From contig JAJQFX010000138.1 of the NCBI GenBank assembly GCA_021200895.1, positions 1-17,951 of the forward strand: a stretch of 17,951 bases of DNA, in the 5' to 3' direction. Origin of the DNA: Clostridiales bacterium (GTDB lineage Bacteria > Bacillota > Clostridia > Oscillospirales > Oscillospiraceae). The notes beneath the pieces are model-generated. The model was not told the origin of the DNA. It did not search any database and worked only from the letters and a program-made list of their open reading frames with translations. Of the stretch, positions 7,618 through 15,425 are shown piece after piece. A program made the translations under genes and the position numbers. Positions within the stretch are counted from its first letter, which is position 1. The number at the start of each line of letters is the position of its first letter.

Positions 7618-7633
7618 TCGTTCCTGCTAAAAT
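7605..7633 (+). promoter_or_regulatory. SigmaA-type promoter of the aldolase gene
   Basis: TTGCAT (7605-7610), a 17-base spacer ending in TGC, and TAAAAT (7628-7633). The -35 lies within the spacer of the opposing pfp promoter. Start predicted near 7640, leaving a leader of about 27 bases with AAGGAG at 7651-7656. Confidence 0.8.
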
Positions 7634-7666
7634 AATTGTGTAAATTTTATAAGGAGTTGATTTCTT

Positions 7667-8635
7667 ATGCCTCTGGTTACTACAACCGAAATGTTCAAGA
7701 AGGCCTACGATGGCGGTTACGCTATCGGCGCTTTCAATGTCAACAACATGGAAATCGTTCAGGGCATCACGGAAGCCGCGGGCGAGCTGAACAGCCCTGT
7801 TATCCTGCAGGTCTCCAAGGGCGCCCGTGCCTATGCTAACCACACCTACCTGGTCAAGCTGGTGGAAGCGGCTGTTATGGAGAATCCTCAGATTCCCATC
7901 GCGCTGCACCTGGATCATGGTGACAGCTTCGAACTGTGCAAGTCCTGCATTGACGGCGGCTTCACCTCCGTCATGATTGACGCCTCCTCCAAGCCCTTTG
8001 AGGAGAATATCGCCCTGACCCGTCAGGTCGTCGAGTACGCCCATGACCACGGCGTCGTGGTCGAGGCTGAGTTGGGCACCCTGGCCGGCGTTGAGGACGA
8101 GGTCTCTGTGGAAGCAGGGAAGGAGAGCTACACCCATCCCGAAGAGGTGGAGGAGTTCGTCTCCCGCACTGGCTGCGACTCCCTGGCCATCGCCATCGGC
8201 ACCTCCCACGGCGCTTATAAGTTCACCCCCACTCAGTGCACCCGCAATGAAGACGGCATCCTGGTACCTCCTCCTCTGCGCTTCGACGTGCTGCGGGAGT
8301 GCATCAAGCGTCTGCCTGGCTTCCCCATCGTGCTGCACGGTTCCTCCTCTGTGCCTCAGGAGTTCGTGAAGATGGTCAACACTTACGGCGGCAATATGCC
8401 CGATGCCATCGGCATCCCCGAGGATCAGCTGCGTGAGGCTGCCAAGCTGGCTGTCTGCAAGATCAACATCGACTCCGACATCCGTCTGGCCATGACCGGC
8501 AACATCCGTAAGTACTTCGCGGAGCATCCCGATCACTTCGATCCTCGCCAGTATCTGAAGCCCGCCCGTCAGGCGGTCAAGGACATGGTGGCTCACAAGA
8601 TCGTCCATGTGCTCGGCTCCGACAACAAGATTTAA
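7667..8635 (+). CDS. fba: Class II fructose-bisphosphate aldolase
   Basis: A 322-residue zinc-dependent aldolase that splits fructose 1,6-bisphosphate into glyceraldehyde 3-phosphate and dihydroxyacetone phosphate. The start matches the family (GAFNVNNMEIVQGITEAA). HLDHGDSFE at 81-89 carries catalytic Asp83 and zinc ligand His84. GTSHGAYK supplies His181 and VLHGSSSVP supplies His224, the other zinc ligands. NIDSDIRLA near the C-terminus is the phosphate-binding segment. Length and motifs are complete. The ATG at 7667 follows AAGGAG by ten bases. Together with the divergent pfp gene it encodes two consecutive glycolytic steps. A strong GC-rich terminator follows at once. Sedoheptulose bisphosphate as a second substrate is possible but cannot be judged. 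Confidence 0.97.
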   Translation: MPLVTTTEMFKKAYDGGYAIGAFNVNNMEIVQGITEAAGELNSPVILQVSKGARAYANHTYLVKLVEAAVMENPQIPIALHLDHGDSFELCKSCIDGGFTSVMIDASSKPFEENIALTRQVVEYAHDHGVVVEAELGTLAGVEDEVSVEAGKESYTHPEEVEEFVSRTGCDSLAIAIGTSHGAYKFTPTQCTRNEDGILVPPPLRFDVLRECIKRLPGFPIVLHGSSSVPQEFVKMVNTYGGNMPDAIGIPEDQLREAAKLAVCKINIDSDIRLAMTGNIRKYFAEHPDHFDPRQYLKPARQAVKDMVAHKIVHVLGSDNKI

Positions 8636-8662
8636 ATCCTTTCACTCTTTCGCATTGAACAT

Positions 8663-8692
8663 CCCCCGGCGGGAGTTTCCCGCCGGGGGTTT
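8663..8692 (+). terminator. Rho-independent terminator after fba
   Basis: A 12-bp GC-rich stem (8663-8674 with 8678-8689) with a 3-base loop and a short TTT tail. The tail is only three T long, so some readthrough into the ArsR gene 20 bases further on is possible. Confidence 0.85.
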
Positions 8693-8709
8693 CCAGATGG
8701 AGGTGCGCG

Positions 8710-9075
8710 ATGAAGAAAATAGAACTGGCAGAACAGTGCGAAACCAATGTCATCCATGAGCAGAACGTGGCGAAAGTCCGCCTTGAAATGCCGGACGAGG
8801 ACCCGATTTACGAGGTCGCAGAGCTGTTCAAGGTCTTTGGCGACTCCACTCGCGCCAGAATCATCTGCGCATTGACCATTTCGGAGTTGTGCGTCTGCGA
8901 CCTGAGCTGCATCCTGAATATGTCCCAATCCGCCGTTTCCCATCAGCTGCGCATTCTAAAGCAGGCCCGCATTGTGAAAAATCGGCGGGAAGGGAAGGTG
9001 GTCTATTACTCGCTGGACGATGAGCATATCCAAAAGCTGTTCAGTCTGGCCTTTGACCACGTCATGGAGGATTGA
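8710..9075 (+). CDS. ArsR/SmtB-family metal-sensing repressor, CadC-like
   Basis: A 121-residue winged-helix repressor. The HTH is at about 65-92 (LSCILNMSQSAVSHQLRIL), followed by the beta-wing (RREGKVVYYSLDDEHI). ELCVCDL gives Cys61 and Cys63, the alpha-3 metal site seen in CadC and ArsR, and Cys10 in the N-terminal arm can add a ligand. Asp104, His106, His117 and Glu120 reproduce the spacing of the alpha-5 zinc site of CadC (D101/H103/H114/E117). Both sites therefore look intact, pointing to a soft metal such as Cd, Pb or Zn. GGAGG at 8699-8703 sits six bases before the ATG. No efflux pump or metal gene adjoins it, so the target lies elsewhere. Only about ten bases separate the fba terminator from the ribosome site, leaving no room for its own promoter. 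Confidence 0.93.
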   Translation: MKKIELAEQCETNVIHEQNVAKVRLEMPDEDPIYEVAELFKVFGDSTRARIICALTISELCVCDLSCILNMSQSAVSHQLRILKQARIVKNRREGKVVYYSLDDEHIQKLFSLAFDHVMED

Positions 9076-9092
9076 CACATTACCGCACGCCG

Positions 9093-9130
9093 CACCGTTT
9101 CCCGCGAAAGGCAGGAAACGGTGTTTTATT
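9093..9130 (+). terminator. Rho-independent terminator after the ArsR gene
   Basis: CACCGTTTCC (9093-9102) pairs with GGAAACGGTG (9114-9123) around an 11-base loop, followed by TTTTATT. It also lies just past the comF stop on the other strand, where it has no U-tract. Confidence 0.85.
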
Positions 9131-9809
9131 CTGCCCTGGCGCTTGCCTGATGCAGGCTCCTGGCCAGGGTGAGGCAGACGATTTCCGCAGCGCCGCCTTC
9201 CCGCAGCGCGGAAGCGGCATTCTCCAGGGTGGACCCGGTGGTGATAACATCGTCTATCAGGAGGATACGCTTACCGGCGACGGAACAGTTCTTTGCCGGG
9301 CGGTACACTCCCTTCACATTGGTGTAGCGCTGGGCCACATGCGCCGTACCAGACTGCGCCGCGGTGTAGCGGGTCTTGTCCAGCGCCTTTACCAGCGGGA
9401 TGCCAGTATGTAAGGCAACTTCCCTTGCCAGAAGCTCGGCCTGGTCATAGCCCCGACTCCAGCGGCGGAACCGGTGCAGGGGAACCCAGGTGCAGAGGTC
9501 GAAGGGGCCAGCGCTGCTTTCGTCCAATGCCTCAGACATCCACTGCCCAAACAAGCGGCTGTAGTGATAGTGCCCGTTGAATTTGTAACGGTGAAAGGCA
9601 GGTTTGAGTTGGTCTGTGTAGAAGCAATAGGAGATGCAGCGGTCGAAGTGCTTCCCGTATTGTATCCGACGGTCGCCATCCGTGACAAGCAGTTTTGCTT
9701 TGCATTTCTGGCACACTGTTCCCGTCTCCAGCAGATCTCCGCAGAGGTAGCACTTCGGCGGATACAGCGTATCCAGGACGAATTTTTTACATTCGTGCAG
9801 GCGCATCAT
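9126..9809 (-). CDS. comF: ComF family protein (phosphoribosyltransferase-like, DNA uptake)
   Basis: A 227-residue ComF-family protein. The N-terminus holds a four-cysteine zinc site, CYLC at 20-23 and CQKC at 33-36. The C-terminal half is a type I phosphoribosyltransferase fold with RGYDQAELLAR and the PRPP-binding motif LLIDDVITTGSTL. In naturally competent bacteria ComF helps move imported single-stranded DNA into the cytoplasm and contacts the recombination machinery. Its start overlaps the comEC stop by four bases (ATGA), so the two are translationally coupled and belong to one operon. ATG codons occur at 9809 and 9806; the first is used because it gives the overlap. The sequence gives no sign that competence is active. 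Confidence 0.93.
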   Translation of the reverse strand: MMRLHECKKFVLDTLYPPKCYLCGDLLETGTVCQKCKAKLLVTDGDRRIQYGKHFDRCISYCFYTDQLKPAFHRYKFNGHYHYSRLFGQWMSEALDESSAGPFDLCTWVPLHRFRRWSRGYDQAELLAREVALHTGIPLVKALDKTRYTAAQSGTAHVAQRYTNVKGVYRPAKNCSVAGKRILLIDDVITTGSTLENAASALREGGAAEIVCLTLARSLHQASARAE

Positions 9810-12073
9810 TCTGATTCCCCCAGTTTCAGTAAAACGGTTCCGTCCTCATCAGTGCGATAAACGGTGCAGTTCCAATCGGCAAGCCGGCCCAGGGTCTCCT
9901 CCGTTGGGTGGCCATAGGTGTTATAGCCCACAGAGATGATGGCGACCTCCGGCGTAAGGGTCGACAACAGGGCCTCTCCGGTGGCGTACTTTGAGCCGTG
10001 GTGGCCTGCCATCAGATATTCAATGTCGGATAACTGTTCCCGCTCCAGCAGCGCGGTTTCCGTGTCAATGTCCATATCGCCTGTGACAAGGAGATCCAGA
10101 GCATCATAGGACAGGAGCAGGGAAAGCCCTGCATTGTTGCTGTCCCCATCCTCCTGCTCCACTGGAGAAAACAGGCTCAGGGTGCCGCAGCCGAAGGCTG
10201 CCGTTTTGTCCTCTGTCACAAAGACGATTTCACACTGATATTCTTCCGCAAGCGCACAAATCGTCTGCTGCTGTGGTTCGTCTGACTCTGGCAGGTAGAG
10301 GGTTTCGACTGTGATGCGGGAGAGCAGCTCCTCCACGCCGTTGGTGTGGTCGCTGTCGTAGTGGGTCAGAATCAGCGCATCCAGGCTGCTGCGGTTCAGA
10401 CCTTGCAAATAATCCGCCAGCGTATCACCGGGGTTGTCCTCATTTCCGCCGCAATCGATTGCAAGCGCCATGCCCTCGGTGAAGGCGGCAATGCACTGCC
10501 CCTGTCCCACGTCCAGGGCCGCGATGGTGAGCGGCGCATTCAGCGTCGTCCAGATGTGAACCCCGATAGCGCAGAGCAAAGAAAGCGCACCGACGCAGAA
10601 GGGGAGAGCAGGATAAGTTCGCATGGGTTTCCATCGGACAGCGAGCAGAATCAGGACATAAAGGAACACAAGCCAAACTGCGTAGGCTATAACATTCGTG
10701 GAAAGGGCTGCAAAGTTGAAGCCTCCGACTGCGCGGCTGACTCCGGAGATGTAAAGGGAAATATACTTACAAGGAACCGCAAGCAATTCCGCAGCGGGCC
10801 ACCAGAGAAAGCTGCACAGCACGCACAGGAGGGCCAGACCAAACAGCAATCCCAGCACCGGCAGCACCAGCAGATTGGTGACAACACCGACCAGCGACAC
10901 GCTGCCAAAGTAATACGCACATAGCGGCGTCGAGAGGAAAAGGGCCCCGCAGCTGGTGCTCAACAAATCAATCATGCTGTATAGCAGCCGATATAGTTTC
11001 TTTTTGTGCCGAATCGGTTCCAGCTTGCTTTCCAGTACGCGATGCAGTCTGGGCTGCACCAGTTCGATGCCCAGCACCGACAGGAAGGACAGTTGAAGCC
11101 CGACCCCGGCAATCGCGTATGGGTTTTGCAGGAGCAACACCAGAAGGGCAAAGGACAGGGAAGTGGGGGCGTCATTTTCCCGCCCGAAAATGGGGGCCAG
11201 CAACAGCAGCGCTTCCATCAGGATGGCGCGGACAATGGCGGGCTTGCAGCCGGTCAGGAGGGCGAAGAACACCAGAACAGGGAGGACCAGGAGCCGCTTC
11301 CTACGCTGGCTGCCGGGAATCATTAACAAAATCTGTGCAAACAGCATAACGTGGAGGCCGGAAACGGAGACGATATGGGCCACGCCAGCCCGACGCAACG
11401 CGGTATATAAGCTGTCAGAAAGCAGATCCTGGTCGCCTGTCATCAGGGCTTCTATCAGCCCCAGCGCATCCCCGGTAAAAAGAGCCTGAATGTTCCGCTG
11501 AATTGCGGAAGCGCAGACGGCAGGGAGGAGGTATAACGGGGTGCTGCTTTTCTCTGTAACGTCAACTTCCTTTACACTTGAGATGATTGCACGGATACCC
11601 TTCGCGGCGTTGTAATATACCGTTTCGTTCCGCACGTTGTTTGCGGTTTTGATTGTTCCGGTGGCCGTTACGCGGTCACCGGGGGAAAGGCTCTGATATT
11701 CCGCATCCAGATAGACCTTTGCCAGAAAGTTCGCACCTGGGGCAGAATCCACAGAAAGCGTCACTGAAACCCCATATTCCGTTTCAGTTGGTGTATCCTG
11801 CACAACGCCGGAAAAGGAAACGCCTTCTCCAAAGGTGCGCTCCGCAGGCAGAACAAAAATCGTCTGATAGCAGTGGCACCAGACAAAGCCCAGGACCAGG
11901 CCGACTGAGGCCAGCAGGATCCGGGTGCGCAGCTTGCCGGTGCAGGAAAGGGACGCAAACATGGGAAACAGGGCTAAAACCGCCGCAGCCATCCACCACT
12001 GTGACGGAAGCAGATAGATTGCCAGAAGCACAGCAATCGCAAAAAAGACGCTAAACCAGGCCAATTTTCTCAT
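9806..12073 (-). CDS. comEC: ComEC/Rec2 DNA-uptake channel protein
   Basis: A 755-residue polytopic membrane protein forming the channel through which single-stranded DNA enters during transformation. Three helices in the first 70 residues are followed by an OB-like DUF4131 region (about 85-160). The competence domain covers about 195-480, with the family motif VSVSGLHVML and many helices. A C-terminal metallo-beta-lactamase-like domain covers about 515-750, with H571-x-D573-x-D575-H576 (THYDSDHTNG) and H691-H692 in GHHGSKYATG; this domain is thought to degrade the non-transforming strand. All three domains are present and the length is normal. It starts 17 bases after the recombinase gene stop, with GGTGA close before the ATG, and overlaps comF. 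ComEC is widespread in Clostridia not known to be competent. Confidence 0.96.
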   Translation of the reverse strand: MRKLAWFSVFFAIAVLLAIYLLPSQWWMAAAVLALFPMFASLSCTGKLRTRILLASVGLVLGFVWCHCYQTIFVLPAERTFGEGVSFSGVVQDTPTETEYGVSVTLSVDSAPGANFLAKVYLDAEYQSLSPGDRVTATGTIKTANNVRNETVYYNAAKGIRAIISSVKEVDVTEKSSTPLYLLPAVCASAIQRNIQALFTGDALGLIEALMTGDQDLLSDSLYTALRRAGVAHIVSVSGLHVMLFAQILLMIPGSQRRKRLLVLPVLVFFALLTGCKPAIVRAILMEALLLLAPIFGRENDAPTSLSFALLVLLLQNPYAIAGVGLQLSFLSVLGIELVQPRLHRVLESKLEPIRHKKKLYRLLYSMIDLLSTSCGALFLSTPLCAYYFGSVSLVGVVTNLLVLPVLGLLFGLALLCVLCSFLWWPAAELLAVPCKYISLYISGVSRAVGGFNFAALSTNVIAYAVWLVFLYVLILLAVRWKPMRTYPALPFCVGALSLLCAIGVHIWTTLNAPLTIAALDVGQGQCIAAFTEGMALAIDCGGNEDNPGDTLADYLQGLNRSSLDALILTHYDSDHTNGVEELLSRITVETLYLPESDEPQQQTICALAEEYQCEIVFVTEDKTAAFGCGTLSLFSPVEQEDGDSNNAGLSLLLSYDALDLLVTGDMDIDTETALLEREQLSDIEYLMAGHHGSKYATGEALLSTLTPEVAIISVGYNTYGHPTEETLGRLADWNCTVYRTDEDGTVLLKLGESE

Positions 12074-12090
12074 AAATCACCGTTCTCTTT

Positions 12091-13056
12091 CTATTTTTTC
12101 TTGTGTACAGAGGCCAGCGGATTGGCCCGGGCCGCAATACGCAAGTCATCGTTGTCAATGTGGGTATAAATTTGTGTCGTATTCAAATGGTCGTGGCCCA
12201 AAACCTCTTGCAGCGTGCGCACATCAACACCGTTTTGCAGCATCAAAGTGGCAGCTGTGTGGCGCAGCTTGTGGGAGGAGTACAGGCTGGCATCCAGTCC
12301 GGCTTCGGTCAGCCGTTTTTTCACCATTTTGTGGACGCCCGCCCGGGTGATTCGCGTTTTGTGTGAGGTCACAAAAAGGGCGTCCTCATCCAGCAGCGTC
12401 ATACCGTTGCGGACAATCAGCCAGTCCTGGATCGCCATTTTGCAGGCGTCATTTAAATATAGCATCCGAACCTTATTGCCTTTGCCCAGCACACGGAGGG
12501 TGTCGCCCTGCACGTTTATAAGGTTAAGACTAACTAACTCTGAAATCCGAAGCCCGCAGTTCAGGAACAGCGTCAAAATGCAGTAATCCCGCTCCTGATT
12601 CCTGCCGCTGACCGATTCCAACAGCTGGATGCTTTCATCCAGAGTCAGGTACCGGGGCAAATCCTTTTTCACCTTTGGCGTGTCCAGCCCGTCAACCGGA
12701 TTATCCTCCAGAAGATGGGTTTTTGTGGACAAATACTTGAAAAAGGAGCGCAGGGTCGAAACCTTTCTGGCGCGGGAGGCATTGTTCAAATGCCCTTCAC
12801 GGGTCAGGTAGGATAGGTAGTCATAGACCTCGCTCAGCGTTACCGCGCGCAGAAAGTCGATATCGATGTTCTGAATAGAGATTTGGTCGATTGCGGTGTC
12901 GGCAGGAACCAGTCCGCGCCGATATTGCAGATAGCGGAAAAAGCCCCGCAAATCCAGAAAATATTCATCCACGGTGCCCTGTGAGTGGCCTTTCACCGTC
13001 TCGTGGTAGGAAAGGAAGTCCAGCAGCACCTGTGGGCTTTCAGCTCTATAGTCCAA
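12091..13056 (-). CDS. XerC/XerD-like tyrosine recombinase
   Basis: A 321-residue site-specific recombinase. The N-terminal SAM-like core-binding domain covers about 5-115 (TVDEYFLDLRGFFRYL; LSTLRSFFKYL-type text near 100-110). The catalytic domain follows with a complete set: Arg170 in CGLRISEL, Lys195 in GKGNKVR, His262 and Arg265 in HKLRHTAATLML, His288 in LGHDH, and nucleophile Tyr297 in QIYTHI. This fits resolution of chromosome dimers at dif, though XerC, XerD or a dedicated recombinase cannot be told apart by eye. The start is a TTG without a good Shine-Dalgarno; no earlier in-frame start exists after a TAG, and GTG at codon 10 is an alternative. It heads a minus-strand operon with comEC and comF. 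A perfect inverted repeat sits in its leader. Confidence 0.93.
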   Translation of the reverse strand: MDYRAESPQVLLDFLSYHETVKGHSQGTVDEYFLDLRGFFRYLQYRRGLVPADTAIDQISIQNIDIDFLRAVTLSEVYDYLSYLTREGHLNNASRARKVSTLRSFFKYLSTKTHLLEDNPVDGLDTPKVKKDLPRYLTLDESIQLLESVSGRNQERDYCILTLFLNCGLRISELVSLNLINVQGDTLRVLGKGNKVRMLYLNDACKMAIQDWLIVRNGMTLLDEDALFVTSHKTRITRAGVHKMVKKRLTEAGLDASLYSSHKLRHTAATLMLQNGVDVRTLQEVLGHDHLNTTQIYTHIDNDDLRIAARANPLASVHKKK

Positions 13057-13100
13057 TTTGTGTGAGCGTCCACAGTCTCCCCCGCCGTTTGGTCTCCCCT

Positions 13101-13132
13101 AAAGTCAACAAAATTTTTATTTTGTTGACTTT
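13101..13132. repeat. Perfect 14-bp-arm inverted repeat in the recombinase leader (dif-like geometry)
   Basis: AAAGTCAACAAAAT (13101-13114) is mirrored at 13119-13132 around TTTT. The inner 28 bp (13103-13130) can be read as two 11-bp arms with a 6-bp centre, as in Xer sites. The right arm TTTTGTTGACT matches the B. subtilis dif arm TTATGTAAACT at 8 of 11 positions by eye. No clear U-tract follows it on the recombinase transcript, so it is not an ordinary terminator. An operator or attenuator hairpin is equally possible. Confidence 0.5.
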
Positions 13133-13212
13133 TGCGTCTCCAAAAATAAGCGGCCTCTCCGCTCCCGGGCGCTCCCTTCGCCTCCCTTCTGCCAATATCT
13201 CACTGTAGTTAT

Positions 13213-13241
13213 AGTGTATCATACCACTGGGCTGCCGTCAA
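13213..13241 (-). promoter_or_regulatory. Candidate promoter of the recombinase-comEC-comF operon
   Basis: On the minus strand, TTGACG (complement of 13236-13241), a 17-base spacer ending in TGA, and TACACT (complement of 13213-13218). Start near 13206 gives a leader of about 150 bases containing the inverted repeat at 13101-13132 and three GGAGAC repeats (complements of 13075-13080, 13092-13097 and 13136-13141). Confidence 0.6.
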
Positions 13242-13262
13242 GGGGCAATCTGGGTGCTGTGT

Positions 13263-13313
13263 AAAAATCCTGCGCCGCAGCGGTTACGATTGTCGTGTAC
13301 CGCTGCGGCGCAG
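13263..13313 (-). terminator. Rho-independent terminator after radA
   Basis: A perfect 15-bp GC-rich stem (13270-13284 with 13299-13313) and 14-base loop, followed on the minus strand by GATTTTTA. It lies 13 bases past the radA stop and separates the cwlD-radA unit from the recombinase promoter. Confidence 0.9.
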
Positions 13314-13326
13314 AGTTTGCACACCA

Positions 13327-14682
13327 TCACAGCAAGGCTGCCATAGCCTCTCTGATATTCTTCACCGGAATCAGCTGCAAGCCCGGAATCTCAGGCTGCC
13401 GCCCGCTGTTCCGGCTTGGAATCATGCACTTGGTAAAGCCCAGCCGATGCACCTCGCTAAGCCGCTGCGCCAGTGCGGTGACCGGGCGCAGCTCGCCGGT
13501 CAAACCGACCTCGCCGATTGCCGCCAAATCCTCCGGCACAGGTTTATTGCGGAAGCTGGACGCCAGGGCCAGCACTGTCGCCAAATCTGCCGCCGGTTCC
13601 TCCAGATTCAATCCGCCAATTACGTTGATATAAGAATCGCAGTTCCCGATATTCAGGCCGCCGCGGCGCTCCAGCACCGCGATAAGCATAACGGCGCGGC
13701 CATACTCCACGCCGTTGCTTGTCCGGCGGGGGTTGGCGAAGCTGGAAGTAGTGACAAGGGCCTGCACCTCTGCCAGCACCGGCCTTGCGCCCTCCATAAC
13801 GCAGGTGACGCAGGTTCCCGGCGCGCCTGCTGGCCTGCCGCTGAGCAGCATCTCAGACGGGTTTGGCACCTCGGTCAGCCCTTCGTCCAGCATTTCAAAG
13901 ACGCCGATTTCGTTTGTTGCGCCAAAGCGGTTTTTCACGGCGCGAAGAATACGGTAGGTCTGCTGCTGCTCCCCCTCGAAGGAAAGTACGCAGTCCACCA
14001 TATGCTCCAACACCTTTGGCCCGGCAATCGAGCCTTCCTTGTTGATGTGGCCGATGACAAAGACAGTCAGCCCCTCCCCTTTTGCCAGTTCCATCAGCGC
14101 CATCGTACACTGCTTCACCTGGGCGACGCTGCCTGGGATGGAGTCCGACGCATCGGAGGAGATTGTCTGGATGGAGTCCACAATGAGGATATCCGGCTTC
14201 ACCTGATGCACCGCATCCGTGATATTGCCCAAATCCGTCTCGCTGAACAGGTAAAGGGTTTCCCCGGAAACGTTTAACCGGGCTGCCCGCAGCTTGATTT
14301 GCCGCGCAGATTCCTCGCCGGAAACGTACAGCACTGTGTACTGCTTACACAGTTCGTTGCAGATTTGCAGCATCAGGGTGGACTTGCCGATGCCGGGCGC
14401 TCCGCCAATCAGCACCAGGCTGCCCTGCACGGCCCCGCCGCCCAAAACCCGGTCAAGCTCATTCATGCCGGTGCGGAAGCGCAGCTCCTCCGTCAGCTCT
14501 ACATCGTCAATCCGTTGGGGCTGCGCCTTTAACTGCCGCGCCCCGGTGGCGGGGCTGCTCTTTTTGGGCTGGGCAGGCTGCTCTACGATGGTGTTCCAGC
14601 TTCCGCAAGCGGTACACTTCCCCTGCCATTTGGGGTATTCGTTGCCGCAGTTGGTACAGTAAAAGGTGATATGATTCTTCAT
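13327..14682 (-). CDS. radA: DNA repair protein RadA/Sms
   Basis: A 451-residue RecA-like ATPase that promotes branch migration and strand exchange during recombination, including of transforming DNA. The N-terminal zinc finger has Cys9, Cys12, Cys23 and Cys26 (CTNC and CTAC). Walker A is GGAPGIGKS at 93-101, the RadA-specific KNRFG motif is present near 247, and the Lon-protease-like C-terminal domain contains GVEYGRAVML and AAIGEVGLTGELRPV. The frame is open to 14802, but the start at 14682 is chosen because the zinc finger begins there, GGAGA lies nine bases upstream, the length then fits the family, and the ATG overlaps the cwlD stop by four bases (ATGA). This makes cwlD-radA a coupled pair ending in the terminator at 13263-13313. 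Confidence 0.96.
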   Translation of the reverse strand: MKNHITFYCTNCGNEYPKWQGKCTACGSWNTIVEQPAQPKKSSPATGARQLKAQPQRIDDVELTEELRFRTGMNELDRVLGGGAVQGSLVLIGGAPGIGKSTLMLQICNELCKQYTVLYVSGEESARQIKLRAARLNVSGETLYLFSETDLGNITDAVHQVKPDILIVDSIQTISSDASDSIPGSVAQVKQCTMALMELAKGEGLTVFVIGHINKEGSIAGPKVLEHMVDCVLSFEGEQQQTYRILRAVKNRFGATNEIGVFEMLDEGLTEVPNPSEMLLSGRPAGAPGTCVTCVMEGARPVLAEVQALVTTSSFANPRRTSNGVEYGRAVMLIAVLERRGGLNIGNCDSYINVIGGLNLEEPAADLATVLALASSFRNKPVPEDLAAIGEVGLTGELRPVTALAQRLSEVHRLGFTKCMIPSRNSGRQPEIPGLQLIPVKNIREAMAALL

Positions 14683-15395
14683 ATTGAAACTTCTCCGGTA
14701 AAATATTGTAAGTAGGCGGAAAAAATCGTCGCCGCAAGGCTGCTTTGGTAAGCGCCGCTCAGTAACAGCTGGTCTTCCTGGGGATTGGACAGAAATCCGC
14801 ACTCCACCAGGATGGCAGGACAGGTGACGTGGTTCAGCAGGTAAACAGAATCGGGGATTTGCGCCGCAACGCGGTCATTCTCCGGGTCGATGGCGCTCCG
14901 AAGGGCGGACTGGGTCAGGACGGCCCAAGTCTTCCCTTCCTCCGTGTTCCGGTAAAATACCTGCGCTCCAGAAACCTGACTGCTGGTATAGTTGTTCTGA
15001 TGAATGCTCAGCAGATAGGCGTTGGGAGTTTCATTCGCCAGGGCGACGCGATTGTAAAGGTCGCTGCGTTTGCGTTCCCGCAGCGTTGCGGCGGCGTCAT
15101 CCGCCAGGGAAACGTCCTCTGTGCGGGTCAAAATCACCGGCACTCCGTACAGCCCTGCCAGCACATCAATTTTCAGCACAATGGACAGGTTGATGCCGCT
15201 CTCCGCAACGCCGCTGACAGAGACGGCTCCGCCGTCCTCCCCGCCGTGACCGGCGTCCAGAACCAAAATATGCGTTCCCGTCCTGCCGGACATGGCTGCT
15301 GTCGGCTCCGCCGTAAATAGCTTCGTCAGGCTCAAAACAGAGAGCAAAACGCAACAAATTGCCAGGACATAAATGACTGCTTTCCGCACTTCCAT
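14679..15395 (-). CDS. cwlD: N-acetylmuramoyl-L-alanine amidase, CwlD-like
   Basis: A 238-residue Amidase_3 enzyme with an N-terminal signal-anchor helix (about 5-24). It cleaves the stem peptide from muramic acid; in spore formers CwlD does this to allow muramic-delta-lactam formation in the cortex. Zinc ligands are His50 in LDAGHGGEDGG, Glu65 in VAESGINL and His132 in LSIHQN. The catalytic Glu lies in ILVECGFLSN. The length matches B. subtilis CwlD (237). The frame is open to 15461, but that position lies upstream of the predicted promoter's -35 box, so the ATG at 15395 (or the GTG one codon before) is preferred. GAGGAG (complement of 15414-15419) lies 18 bases from the ATG, which is long. 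The gene is coupled to radA. A vegetative amidase role cannot be excluded. Confidence 0.88.
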   Translation of the reverse strand: MEVRKAVIYVLAICCVLLSVLSLTKLFTAEPTAAMSGRTGTHILVLDAGHGGEDGGAVSVSGVAESGINLSIVLKIDVLAGLYGVPVILTRTEDVSLADDAAATLRERKRSDLYNRVALANETPNAYLLSIHQNNYTSSQVSGAQVFYRNTEEGKTWAVLTQSALRSAIDPENDRVAAQIPDSVYLLNHVTCPAILVECGFLSNPQEDQLLLSGAYQSSLAATIFSAYLQYFTGEVSI

Positions 15396-15425
15396 CACCC
15401 ATGCAAGCCTATGCTCCTCAATAAC

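Noticed and set aside
14683..14802. Forty-residue N-terminal extension of RadA
   Set aside because: It overlaps the end of cwlD, lies ahead of the zinc finger and lacks a ribosome site, while the internal ATG has one.
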